Below are positions 34,645 to 43,822 of a stretch of DNA of 52,609 bases, in pieces. The DNA comes from an uncultured Clostridia bacterium (GTDB lineage Bacteria > Bacillota > Clostridia > Lachnospirales > CAG-274): assembly GCA_947591605.1 (NCBI GenBank), contig CANQDF010000016.1, positions 1 to 52,609 of the forward strand, written 5' to 3'. Both the position numbers and the translations under genes were made by a program. The stretch's first letter is position 1; each line of letters begins with the position of its first letter. The notes under the pieces are model-generated. The model saw only the letters and a program-made list of their open reading frames with translations, was not told where the DNA came from and ran no database searches.

Positions 34645-35316
34645 ATGAAATTAAATTTAAAATCATTAATACTTGGATTTTTAACAGGAATTACTTTAAT
34701 GATGAGCGTACCGGTAATGGGCTACAACGGAACAAGAACAATTCAGGCGGTTTATAAAAACATACGTATTTGCATTGACGGTGTTGAAATGACACCAAGA
34801 GATTCTGCGGGTCAGGTAGTGGAGCCTTTTATTTACAACGGAACAACATATCTTCCTATTCGTGCTGTGGGGGAGGCTGTCGGTAAGGAAGTGACATATG
34901 ACGGTTCCACATCTACGGTTTATTTGGGTAAAAGCGGACAAGTACAGTATTTGGGACAGCAGATAGAAGCTTATCAAACTGACGGAGCATATGAGGAAAC
35001 GGTAACTATGGGAGGAGAAAGTTACTTAAACGGATTGAGTTTTAATAGATATAGCGGAACTCGTTATGCTTATTATAATCTGAACGGTATGTATACTTCC
35101 ATAAGCGGTATGTACGGTATGGAAGATGGAACAAGTGACGATAAAGAAAGAACTATAAACTTTTATGGTGACGGTAGACTTCTTGAAAGTATAACTGTAA
35201 GAGGCGGAGAATTGCCTAAAAACTTTGTTGTAAATATAACAGGGGTGGCTCAGTTAAAGATCGAAGCTGCAGACGGTAGAGGAAAAGCATGTTTAGGCAA
35301 CGTTGAGTTTAAATAA
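34645..35316 (+). CDS. Secreted stalk plus NPCBM-like protein
   Basis: A 223-residue protein with a signal peptide (about 1-27). A copper-amine-oxidase-N stalk domain (about 35-100: NGTTYLPIRAVGEAVG) precedes a C-terminal NPCBM-like carbohydrate-binding fold (about 110-223: SYLNGLSFNRYSG, INFYGDGRLLESITV, VAQLKIEAADGRG). It would be a surface carbohydrate-binding adaptor. RBS AAAGGAGG lies across the recombinase stop codon, so it is probably expressed with the recombinase and subject to the switch. Confidence 0.75.
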   Translation: MKLNLKSLILGFLTGITLMMSVPVMGYNGTRTIQAVYKNIRICIDGVEMTPRDSAGQVVEPFIYNGTTYLPIRAVGEAVGKEVTYDGSTSTVYLGKSGQVQYLGQQIEAYQTDGAYEETVTMGGESYLNGLSFNRYSGTRYAYYNLNGMYTSISGMYGMEDGTSDDKERTINFYGDGRLLESITVRGGELPKNFVVNITGVAQLKIEAADGRGKACLGNVEFK

Positions 35317-35341
35317 TATAACTATAATCGGAGGAGCAACC

Positions 35342-36157
35342 ATGAATAGAATGAAGGTAAGCGAAATTATAACTACTATAAACAGTCTTTGCTGTATTGC
35401 AATACTTTTAGGCATATTCCTGCCGTTTGCAAAGCTTGAGATATGGGGCTATGATATTGCAAGTATATCTATATTTAAGTTTTTAACGGACAGTGATATT
35501 AAGGAGCTTATATCTTATACGGATCAAAGTACAAACCTTACAATGACGGTTATAGTTTTTGCCGCAGCATTTATTGCATCCTTTGCGGCAGGCGTAAATT
35601 TTAGCTCCAATGTTAATTTAACACCTGCAATAATTATGATAATAGCTGCTTTAACAGGAAAATATATGGTGACAGAGCTTACCGATGAGGTATTTCAATT
35701 TGATGTTATAAGAAAACTTGTCGGTTCATCATTGCTTACATGGGGTTACAAAATAATGCTGTGGGATAGTTTTGCCGCCTTTGCAGTCAATTTTTATCTT
35801 ACATATATTGCCGCATCCCAGTCTGCGCTTGCTGAAAATATTAATAGGCTTGTAGGTTTAAGAAGTGTGAAATGTGAACACTGCGGTAAAATACATATAG
35901 GCTCGGGGGATTGGTGTACAGGCTGCGGACATAAACTTCCGGAAAAAAGCAGTCAATCTCAAAGCAAGGCATGGATTTGCAGTAAATGCGGAAACAAAAA
36001 CGAAGGGCTTTTTTGTCAAAACTGTGGTTCATCCAAGCCAAATACGGTTGACAATAATATTCAGAACGTAAGAAAAACATGGATATGCAGCAAATGCAAT
36101 AACGAAAATGCAGAAAGTTCAAGATTTTGCGAAAATTGCGGCAACTCAAAGTCCTAA
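35342..36157 (+). CDS. Membrane protein with three C-terminal zinc ribbons
   Basis: A 271-residue protein. The N-terminal 170 residues contain about four hydrophobic helices. The cytosolic tail has three CxxC...CxxC zinc ribbons: CEHCGK...CTGCGH, CSKCGN...CQNCGS and CSKCNN...CENCGN, the last two introduced by a W-I motif. Zinc ribbons of this kind usually bind protein or nucleic acid partners. RBS GGAGGAG; an upstream in-frame ATG inside the previous gene is rejected. Third gene of the switch operon. Confidence 0.75.
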   Translation: MNRMKVSEIITTINSLCCIAILLGIFLPFAKLEIWGYDIASISIFKFLTDSDIKELISYTDQSTNLTMTVIVFAAAFIASFAAGVNFSSNVNLTPAIIMIIAALTGKYMVTELTDEVFQFDVIRKLVGSSLLTWGYKIMLWDSFAAFAVNFYLTYIAASQSALAENINRLVGLRSVKCEHCGKIHIGSGDWCTGCGHKLPEKSSQSQSKAWICSKCGNKNEGLFCQNCGSSKPNTVDNNIQNVRKTWICSKCNNENAESSRFCENCGNSKS

Positions 36158-36568
36158 TATATTCGATATTGTTTTTCACAGAGTTTATGACGTATCCCAT
36201 GTTGAATATACGGGAACAACAGTGAAAATAATACAGAATATACAGGAGATAATGCTGAGTATGATACGTTGCAGGAAGCTCCGTAGGATATTGATGTTTC
36301 ATCATCTTTTGAGTAATTTTTAAAACAAATTATTTTTCTCCGTAAAATTGACCGCCCGTCGGGATGAGTGCATACATCCCGGCAGGCGGTTTTTTGTGTT
36401 TGCGTGGGCTAAGGACAAAAAAACGAGAGCAAGACGCATTTGTCAATGGTGTATTTACGGATAATTTCGGCGTAAAACAGATGCCGGGCACGCCGTATAC
36501 ATAAAAACACACATATACAGCCTTTTTATAAAATAAGATATTATATAAATATATTATCGGGGCGTAAT
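36158..36568. other. Gap between the switch operon and the dcw cluster
   Basis: Contains the terminator at 36351-36395. The stretches 36158-36323 and 36410-36505 can be read as short protein-like fragments in changing frames (for example one ending KQMPGTPYT), but none has an RBS plus start, so they may be decayed coding sequence. No clear promoter for the cell-wall cluster is visible; the region before 36569 is A+T-rich. Confidence 0.4.
36351..36396 (+). terminator. Terminator after the switch operon
   Basis: ACCGCC...GGGATG pairs with CATCCC...GGCGGT, with an internal loop, followed by T6. Confidence 0.8.
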
Positions 36569-38515
36569 ATGAAAAAGGCGTCTGTTTCCGTAAAAAAAAG
36601 ACTTATTTTTATGCTTGCATGCTTTGTTTTTGTTATGCTGCTGCTGTTTGTGAGGATATTTTACCTGCAGTACTTTAAGGCTGACTATTATCAAAAGCTT
36701 GCCTTTGAGCAGCAGACAAGAGATAGGCTTATTTCACCTAGGAGAGGCGATATACTTGACAGAAACGGCATACGGCTTGCCACAACCAGGTCCGCAGCAT
36801 CCGTAAGCGTAATACATGCGCAGGTGGAAAATGAGGAGGAAGTTGCAAAGCAGCTTGCGGATATTCTGGAAATGGATTATAATACTGTATTGGAAAAGGT
36901 AAAAAAACGTGTGGCGTTAAACCGCATTAAGAACAAGGTAGACGAGGAAACGGCGGATAAGATAGCCGCTCTCGGGCTTAAGGGGGTAAAGATAGACGAG
37001 GATATACAGAGGGTATATCCGTTTAAATCGCTTGCCTCACAGGTCATAGGCTTTGTAGGCGGCGATAACCAAGGCATAATAGGGCTTGAGTCAAAGTACG
37101 AGGAGTATCTCAAGGGCGAGCAGGGCAAGATAATGACTCAGACGGACGGCAGAGGCAGAGAGGTCACAAACGGTGACAGGATACGCATAGAGCCGGTACC
37201 CGGAGCCAACCTTGTTACCTCTATTGATGTAAACATACAGCAGTTTGCGGAGCAGACGCTTGAAAAGGTGCTGAGCTACAAGCAGGCAAAGAGGGGCTCT
37301 ATTATTGTTATGAACCCCCGTAACGGGGAAATATATGCAATGGCAGGCAAGCCCGACTTTGACCTTAACAAACCCTTTGAGATAAACGACGACGCTCTTA
37401 AGGCGGTATGGGACACCATGAGCGCCAAGGAGCGCAATGACGCACTTAACCGTATGTGGCGCAATTTTAACATAAACGATACCTATGAGCCGGGTTCTAC
37501 CTTTAAGGTGATTACCTCCTCCGCAGGTCTAGAGGAGGGGGTGGTTTCCGAAAACGACACCTTTGAATGCGGCGGCGGCAGAGAGGTAGGCGGCAGATAC
37601 ATAAAGTGTTGGCGTTCACCTAGGAGCCACGGTACGGAAACCTTTGTGCAGGGGGTGCAGAACAGCTGCAACCCTGTGTTTATGCAGGTGGCGGAAAGGC
37701 TTGGCAGCGACAGATTTTACGAGTATATGCTCAAATTTGGGTTTGATAAAAAAACAGGCATAGATCTGCCCGGCGAAGCGGTGGGCATAATGCACAAAAA
37801 GGAAAACATAGGCCCTGTGGAGCTTGCCACAATGAGCTTCGGACAGTCCTTCCAGATAACGCCCATGCAGCTTTTAAGGGCAATATCGTCGGTAATAAAC
37901 GGCGGCAGGCTTATAACGCCGCATTTTGGCATTGAACTTAGGGACAGTGACGGAAATACATTAAAGACCTTTGAATACAAGGATGACGAAATAAGCATTT
38001 CAAAGGAAACCTCCGACAGAATGCGCCCTATACTGGAAAGTGTGGTGCAGGTGGGCTCGGGCAACAAAACCTATATACCGGGCTACAGGATAGGCGGCAA
38101 GACGGCAACAAGCGAAAAGCTGCCCAGGCGCAGCGGAAAATATATAGCCTCCTTTTGTGCCTTTGCTCCTGCCGAGGATCCAAGCGTAATAGCGCTGGTG
38201 CTTATAGACGAACCCCAGGGTGTTTATTACGGAGGTCAGGTTGCGGGCCCCGTTATGAAGGAACTGCTTGAAAATATTTTGCCTTATCTGGGTATAACGC
38301 CTCGGTATAACGCCGAGGAGCTCAAGACCGACGGCGTTGCGCCCGTGGAGGTGCCCGATCTTACGGGTAAGAGCATTGACGAGGCAAAAAAGGATATAGA
38401 ACAGCTTAACCTTACAGCCGACATAGAGGGCGGCGGAGAAACCGTAAAAACGCAGCTGCCATCCCCCGGTGAAAAAATAAATCAGGGAAGTAAAATTATT
38501 TTGTATACACAGTAA
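36569..38515 (+). CDS. spoVD: SpoVD/FtsI-type class B penicillin-binding protein
   Basis: A 648-residue transpeptidase. One N-terminal transmembrane helix (about 10-32), a PBP dimerisation domain from SPRRGDILDRNG, then a transpeptidase with S310-T-F-K313, S366-C-N368 and K511-T-A. A single PASTA domain closes the protein (VEVPDLTGKSIDEAKKDIEQL to SKIILYTQ). One PASTA and the position before murE fit SpoVD, which makes spore cortex; the vegetative FtsI role cannot be excluded. Weak RBS (GGGG). Confidence 0.88.
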   Translation: MKKASVSVKKRLIFMLACFVFVMLLLFVRIFYLQYFKADYYQKLAFEQQTRDRLISPRRGDILDRNGIRLATTRSAASVSVIHAQVENEEEVAKQLADILEMDYNTVLEKVKKRVALNRIKNKVDEETADKIAALGLKGVKIDEDIQRVYPFKSLASQVIGFVGGDNQGIIGLESKYEEYLKGEQGKIMTQTDGRGREVTNGDRIRIEPVPGANLVTSIDVNIQQFAEQTLEKVLSYKQAKRGSIIVMNPRNGEIYAMAGKPDFDLNKPFEINDDALKAVWDTMSAKERNDALNRMWRNFNINDTYEPGSTFKVITSSAGLEEGVVSENDTFECGGGREVGGRYIKCWRSPRSHGTETFVQGVQNSCNPVFMQVAERLGSDRFYEYMLKFGFDKKTGIDLPGEAVGIMHKKENIGPVELATMSFGQSFQITPMQLLRAISSVINGGRLITPHFGIELRDSDGNTLKTFEYKDDEISISKETSDRMRPILESVVQVGSGNKTYIPGYRIGGKTATSEKLPRRSGKYIASFCAFAPAEDPSVIALVLIDEPQGVYYGGQVAGPVMKELLENILPYLGITPRYNAEELKTDGVAPVEVPDLTGKSIDEAKKDIEQLNLTADIEGGGETVKTQLPSPGEKINQGSKIILYTQ

Positions 38516-38608
38516 GAAAAAAAGTGTATAATATAACAAATAAGAAATTATTAAAAATTTATTTCTTAAACGGCATCAGCAAAATTTTTTGTAAAGGAGC
38601 GATAAACC

Positions 38609-40087
38609 ATGAGGCTTAAAGATCTTATAAGCGATATTGAATATAAACTTATATGCGGAAGCGTGGATATTGACATAACAAAGCTTACGATAGATTCACG
38701 CAAGGCCGAGGAGGGAACACTGTTTTGCTGTATTTACGGCATTCATACCGATGGACACAAATACATACCCTCGGCATTTGAAAAGGGCTGCAGAGCGGTG
38801 ATATGCGAGAGGGATACCGAGGCTCTGCCCGAGGGCATAACAGCCGTGCGGGTAGCAGATACACGCTCGGCATTGTCGGCGATCGCAAAAAAGTTTTACG
38901 GAGATCCTTCCTCACGTTTTGAGCTTATAGGCGTTACGGGCACAAACGGCAAAACCAGCACGACCTATTTTATGGAGAGCGTACTTAATACAATAAAGCG
39001 CAAAACCGCCGTTATAGGTACGGTAGAGATAAGGCTGGACGGCAAAAAGCTGCCTGTTGAGCTGGCAACAAGCACTACTCCCGATACTATAGAGCTTAAC
39101 GAGCTTTTTGCACTTATGGCGGATAAGGCTGTTGACGATGTTGTTATGGAGGTCAGCTCTCACAGCCTTGCGCTTAAAAAGGTTGAGGGCATAAGCTTTG
39201 ATATAGCAATATTTACAAACCTTACGCAGGATCATCTCGATTTTCACGGCAGTATGGAAAACTATGCCGAGGCAAAAGCAAAGCTGTTCAAGATGTGCAA
39301 AAAGGGCGTTGTCAATATTGACGATAAATGGAGCAGCTATATAATGCAGAATGCCGACTGTGAGCTGATGACCTTCGGCATGGATTCTCCTGCCGATATA
39401 AAGGCGGAAAACGTAAGCTATTTTGCCGACAGATCGACCTTTGACGTTGATATAAACGGCAAAACCTACGGCTTTGTGCTGCATATACCGGGCAGATTCA
39501 GCGTATACAATGCTCTGGGTGTGATAGCCGCATCTGTTATGATGGGCATACCTGCGGATAAGACGGTTGAGGCTATAGGCAGCATAAAAGGCGTTCCGGG
39601 GCGCATACAGAGCGTACCCAACAACGAGGGATTTAATGTTATAGTGGATTATGCCCATACTCCGGACGGTGTGGAAAACATATTAAAGGCGGTAAGGGAG
39701 TTTACAAAGGGCAGAATAATAACCGTTTTCGGCTGCGGAGGCGACAGGGACAGGACAAAGCGCCCGATCATGGGCGAGCTTGCGGCACGGCTTGGCGATA
39801 TATCCGTTATAACATCGGACAACCCACGCTCCGAGGAGCCGGAGGATATACTTAAGGAGATAGAGGCAGGCGTAAAGCCCGTGACCGATAAATACGAGAT
39901 GATCGTCGACAGAAGGGAAGCAATTTTTCGTGCGGTGGAACTCGCACGGCCCGGCGACAGTGTTGTAATTGCGGGCAAGGGTCATGAAAACTATGAAATC
40001 TTCAAGGACAGGACAATACACTTTGACGATGTTGAGGTTGCGTCCGAGGCACTTGAACATATCAACCGTCGGAGGAACAAACAATGA
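38609..40087 (+). CDS. murE: UDP-MurNAc-tripeptide ligase
   Basis: A 492-residue Mur ligase that adds the third residue of the peptidoglycan stem peptide. ATP loop GVTGTNGKTSTTYF near residue 110; carbamylated-lysine region present. The substrate motif D404-N-P-R is that of meso-diaminopimelate-specific MurE, so the wall is predicted to contain DAP. RBS AAAGGAG. Overlaps murF by 4 bp. Confidence 0.95.
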   Translation: MRLKDLISDIEYKLICGSVDIDITKLTIDSRKAEEGTLFCCIYGIHTDGHKYIPSAFEKGCRAVICERDTEALPEGITAVRVADTRSALSAIAKKFYGDPSSRFELIGVTGTNGKTSTTYFMESVLNTIKRKTAVIGTVEIRLDGKKLPVELATSTTPDTIELNELFALMADKAVDDVVMEVSSHSLALKKVEGISFDIAIFTNLTQDHLDFHGSMENYAEAKAKLFKMCKKGVVNIDDKWSSYIMQNADCELMTFGMDSPADIKAENVSYFADRSTFDVDINGKTYGFVLHIPGRFSVYNALGVIAASVMMGIPADKTVEAIGSIKGVPGRIQSVPNNEGFNVIVDYAHTPDGVENILKAVREFTKGRIITVFGCGGDRDRTKRPIMGELAARLGDISVITSDNPRSEEPEDILKEIEAGVKPVTDKYEMIVDRREAIFRAVELARPGDSVVIAGKGHENYEIFKDRTIHFDDVEVASEALEHINRRRNKQ

Positions 40088-41478
40088 AGCTTACACTTAA
40101 AGAGATAGCAGCTGCCTGCGGGGGAGTGCTTGCGGGCGGAGATGAAAATACAATAGTAAGAGGAATATCTACCGATACAAGAACCATAGGAACGGATATG
40201 CTTTTTATACCTATAAAGGGTGAAAGGTTTGACGGGCACAGGTTTATATCGGCGGCTGCCGAGGCAGGTGCGGCAGCAGCTCTTACGGCAGAGGACACGG
40301 ATTGTTCCATGCCTGTTGTAAGGGTGAAGGATACACGCCTTGCAATGGGCGCAATAGCTGCATACTACATAAAAAAGCTCGGCATACCTGCCGTTGCCGT
40401 TACGGGCAGTGTTGGCAAAACCACCACAAAGGATATAATAGCGTCCGTTCTGGGCAGACATTTTAATGTTTACAAAACACAGGGAAACTTAAATAACGAT
40501 ATAGGCGTTCCGCTTATCGTTTTTTCGCTCGATGAGGAGCATACGGCAGCCGTAATTGAAATGGGTATGAACCATTTTAAGGAAATAAGCTATCTTACGG
40601 ATATTGTAAAGCCCGATATTGCCGTTATAACCAATGTCGGTGTGTCACATATAGAAAATCTCGGCAGCCGTGAGGGCATTTTAAAAGCCAAGTGCGAAAT
40701 ATTCGAGGGTCTTAAGCCGGGAGGCACGGCTATAGTAAACGGCGACGACGATATGCTCATTACTCTTAAGGGCAAGATGGACGGCCTTGTGCTTTTCGGT
40801 ACAAGCCCCGGTTTTGACGTATATGCGGACAATATATGCGAAAACGGCATTGACGGCATAAGCTGTACGATACATAAAAGCCGCATGCTTTCCCCTGCGG
40901 ATAAGGAGCCTGTTTCCTCCGCATTTGATGTTGATATACACATACCCGGCAGACATATGGTGTCAAATGCCCTTGCCGCTGCGTCGGCAGGCTTTGCGTT
41001 GGGTATGAGCCGAGAGGAGATAAAAAGCGGCATAGAGAGCTTTGAACCGACAAAAATGCGTATGGATGTAATAAGGTGCGGCTCTCTTACCATAATAAAC
41101 GATGTATACAACTCAAACCCCGTGTCCGCAAAGGCAGCCGTAGACGTGCTTGCACATGCCGGCGGCAGGAGGTGCGCAATACTCGGGGATATGTTTGAAC
41201 TTGGCAGCTTTGCGCCGTCCCTGCACTATGAGCTTGGCAGATATACCGCAGCTGCGGGTATTGACGAAATTATCGCCATAGGAGATATAAGCGCCAATAT
41301 GTATGAGGGAGCAAAAAGTGTGAGAGAGAGCGGTATACATTATTTCCGCACCCAGGACGAATTTTTTGAGAGCATCGGGGAGCTTATATCGGGCGAAATG
41401 ACGGTGCTTGTAAAGGCATCAAGGGGAATGAAGTTTGAAAGGACAACGGAGGAGCTTAAAAAATTATGTACAGTATAG
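40084..41478 (+). CDS. murF: UDP-MurNAc-tripeptide:D-Ala-D-Ala ligase
   Basis: A 464-residue Mur ligase that adds D-Ala-D-Ala. ATP loop VTGSVGKTTTKD; MNHFKEISYLT and NDVYNSNPVS motifs intact. The ATG overlaps the murE stop and the RBS GGAGG lies inside murE. Its end overlaps mraY by 13 bp. Confidence 0.95.
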   Translation: MKLTLKEIAAACGGVLAGGDENTIVRGISTDTRTIGTDMLFIPIKGERFDGHRFISAAAEAGAAAALTAEDTDCSMPVVRVKDTRLAMGAIAAYYIKKLGIPAVAVTGSVGKTTTKDIIASVLGRHFNVYKTQGNLNNDIGVPLIVFSLDEEHTAAVIEMGMNHFKEISYLTDIVKPDIAVITNVGVSHIENLGSREGILKAKCEIFEGLKPGGTAIVNGDDDMLITLKGKMDGLVLFGTSPGFDVYADNICENGIDGISCTIHKSRMLSPADKEPVSSAFDVDIHIPGRHMVSNALAAASAGFALGMSREEIKSGIESFEPTKMRMDVIRCGSLTIINDVYNSNPVSAKAAVDVLAHAGGRRCAILGDMFELGSFAPSLHYELGRYTAAAGIDEIIAIGDISANMYEGAKSVRESGIHYFRTQDEFFESIGELISGEMTVLVKASRGMKFERTTEELKKLCTV

Positions 41479-42425
41479 AAAACGTTATCTACGCAATATT
41501 GCTTGCCTTTGCGGTAAACATTGTATTATGTCCCGTTATAATACCGCTTTTGCGTAAGCTTAAGTTTGGGCAGAACGTGAGGGACGACGGACCTCAGTCG
41601 CATCTTGTAAAAAGCGGTACGCCCACCATGGGAGGCGTGATGATAGTGCTTGCTTTTGCAGCAGCCTCCGTACCCTTTGTCATAAAGGGAAATACGGACG
41701 GCATTGCCGTGCTGCTCATTACGCTTGGCTATGGCATAGTGGGCTTTGTGGACGATTATATAAAGGTGGTAAAAAAACGCTCGCTTGGCTTGCGTGCATG
41801 GCAGAAGATAGTATTTCAGCTTATAGTTACCGCAGGCTTTGCATATTACATATATAATTATACAGACCTCGGCACGGGCATTACCGTACCGTTTCTGGGC
41901 ACGGAGCTTGAGCTCGGTGTGCTGTATATACCGTTTTTGTTTTTTGTTATGGTAGGCACCGTAAACAGCGTAAACCTTACGGACGGTCTGGACGGCCTTG
42001 CCTCGGGCGTTACGGCGCTTGTTGCTACCTTTTTCATGATAGCTGCACTTGGTGTATCCACCCTTTCGCCTGTCTGCGGTGCGGCTGTAGGCGCACTGCT
42101 TGGCTTTTTGCTTTTTAACTCATACCCTGCAAAGGTGTTTATGGGCGATACGGGTTCACTTGCGCTGGGCGGCTTTGTGGCAAGCACGGCAGTTTTGCTT
42201 AAGATGCCGCTGTACCTTGTGATAGTGGGGCTGATATATGTGTGCGAGTCGCTTTCGGTCATTTTGCAGGTAGGCTATTTTAAGCTGACGCACGGCAAAA
42301 GGATATTCAAAATGGCGCCCATACATCACCATTTTGAGCAGTGCGGTTTTAAGGAAACCAAGGTGGTTGCAATATTTTACATAGTTACCGCAATTATGTG
42401 CCTTATAGGCTATCTTGCGTTATAA
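41466..42425 (+). CDS. mraY: Phospho-MurNAc-pentapeptide transferase
   Basis: A 319-residue polytopic membrane enzyme (about ten helices) that makes lipid I. Catalytic acidic motifs are visible: GFVDDYIK, NLTDGLDGLASG and FMGDTGSLALGG; MAPIHHHFE is the conserved histidine loop. Starts inside murF after GGAGG. Confidence 0.95.
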   Translation: MYSIENVIYAILLAFAVNIVLCPVIIPLLRKLKFGQNVRDDGPQSHLVKSGTPTMGGVMIVLAFAAASVPFVIKGNTDGIAVLLITLGYGIVGFVDDYIKVVKKRSLGLRAWQKIVFQLIVTAGFAYYIYNYTDLGTGITVPFLGTELELGVLYIPFLFFVMVGTVNSVNLTDGLDGLASGVTALVATFFMIAALGVSTLSPVCGAAVGALLGFLLFNSYPAKVFMGDTGSLALGGFVASTAVLLKMPLYLVIVGLIYVCESLSVILQVGYFKLTHGKRIFKMAPIHHHFEQCGFKETKVVAIFYIVTAIMCLIGYLAL

Positions 42426-42439
42426 TGGAGGGCAGAGAG

Positions 42440-43792
42440 ATGAAGTTTACAAAAAATGTTTTGGTCTGCGGAATGGCGAGGAGCGGCATATCCGCTGCTG
42501 TGCTGCTTAACAAAAAGGGCTGCAGCGTGACCCTGCAGGACCTTAAAACGGCGGACAAGCTGGACAAAACAGAGATAGAAAACCTTGAAAAACAGGGTAT
42601 TACGCTTTTTTTGGGCAGCAACCCCGACGACATAGCGGATAAATTCGATCTTATGGTTTTAAGCCCGGGTATACCCACCGACTTGCCTTTCGTTTTAAAG
42701 GCGAGGGAGTCGGGCGCAGAGGTCATAGGCGAAACGGAGCTTGCCTACAGGTTTTGCAAGGCACCCGTGGCGGCTGTAACGGGTACAAACGGCAAAACCA
42801 CAACCACCTCGCTTGTGGGAGAGATATTTAAAAATTACAACAGCTCGTCGTTTGTGGTAGGCAACATAGGCATGCCGTTTTGCGATTATGTTGACGATAT
42901 AACCGAGGACAGCCTTGTAGCGGCGGAGATGTCAAGCTTTCAGCTTGAAACCATAGTAAAATTCCGTCCGCATGTAAGCGCTGTGCTCAATATAACTCCG
43001 GATCACCTCAACAGGCACAAGACCCTTGCAAACTATATAGCCGCAAAGGAGCGTGTGTTTGAAAACCAGACAGATGAGGATTACACCGTTTTAAATTACA
43101 ACGACGAGGCAACAAGGGGCATGGCAGAGCGCACAAGGGCAAAGGTCGTCTTTTTTGCGCTCGGCAAAAAAACGGAGGGCATATATTCCGACGAAAAGAG
43201 CATATATATAAATTGCATGGGCATGAACGAAAAGGTCATAGACATAGACGAGCTCAATATCCTAGGCGACCATAATACGGAGAATGCAATGGCTGCCATA
43301 GGCTGTGCGGTGTGTATGGGCGTGCCCATGGATATAATAAGGGATACGCTTAGGAGCTTTAAGGCTGTGGAGCACCGTATTGAATATGTCGACACCGTAA
43401 ACGGAGTGGATTATTACAACGACTCCAAGGGTACAAACCCGGATGCCTCCATAAAGGCTGTGCTTGCCATGAAAAAGCCGATCTGCATAATAGCGGGCGG
43501 ATATGACAAGGGCTCGGATTTTACCGAATGGGTAAAGCTTTTTGCAGGCAGGGTAAAATATGCGGCGGTTATAGGTGCGGTAAAGCAGCAGCTTGTTGAC
43601 ACCATGGATAAAGAGGGCTTTTTGTCCTATGAAACTGCCGACAGCTTTGAACAGGCTTTTGAAATGTGTGCAGCCCATGCACAGGAGGGCGATTGTGTGC
43701 TGCTTTCGCCTGCATGCGCAAGCTGGGATATGTTTGAGTCCTACGAGCAGAGGGGAGAAATATTCAAACAGCTTGTAAAAAAGCTTGGCTGA
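42440..43792 (+). CDS. murD: UDP-MurNAc-L-alanine:D-glutamate ligase
   Basis: A 450-residue Mur ligase. N-terminal uracil-binding domain (VCGMARSGISAAVLL), ATP loop VTGTNGKTTTTSL, and NDSKGTNPDAS motif. The start at 42440 is placed behind GGAGGG; an ATG at 42425 overlaps that RBS. Confidence 0.94.
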   Translation: MKFTKNVLVCGMARSGISAAVLLNKKGCSVTLQDLKTADKLDKTEIENLEKQGITLFLGSNPDDIADKFDLMVLSPGIPTDLPFVLKARESGAEVIGETELAYRFCKAPVAAVTGTNGKTTTTSLVGEIFKNYNSSSFVVGNIGMPFCDYVDDITEDSLVAAEMSSFQLETIVKFRPHVSAVLNITPDHLNRHKTLANYIAAKERVFENQTDEDYTVLNYNDEATRGMAERTRAKVVFFALGKKTEGIYSDEKSIYINCMGMNEKVIDIDELNILGDHNTENAMAAIGCAVCMGVPMDIIRDTLRSFKAVEHRIEYVDTVNGVDYYNDSKGTNPDASIKAVLAMKKPICIIAGGYDKGSDFTEWVKLFAGRVKYAAVIGAVKQQLVDTMDKEGFLSYETADSFEQAFEMCAAHAQEGDCVLLSPACASWDMFESYEQRGEIFKQLVKKLG

Positions 43793-43822
43793 ACACAACA
43801 TATATGAAACGGAGGTGTTATT

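Noticed and set aside
36158..36512. Short protein-like fragments after the zinc-ribbon gene, on both strands
   Set aside because: Frames change and none has a start with an RBS; possibly decayed coding sequence but not supportable as a gene.
38530..38575. Hairpin TAAGAAAT/ATTTCTTA between spoVD and murE as a terminator
   Set aside because: The stem is A+T-only and no T run follows, so termination is unlikely; it was not annotated.
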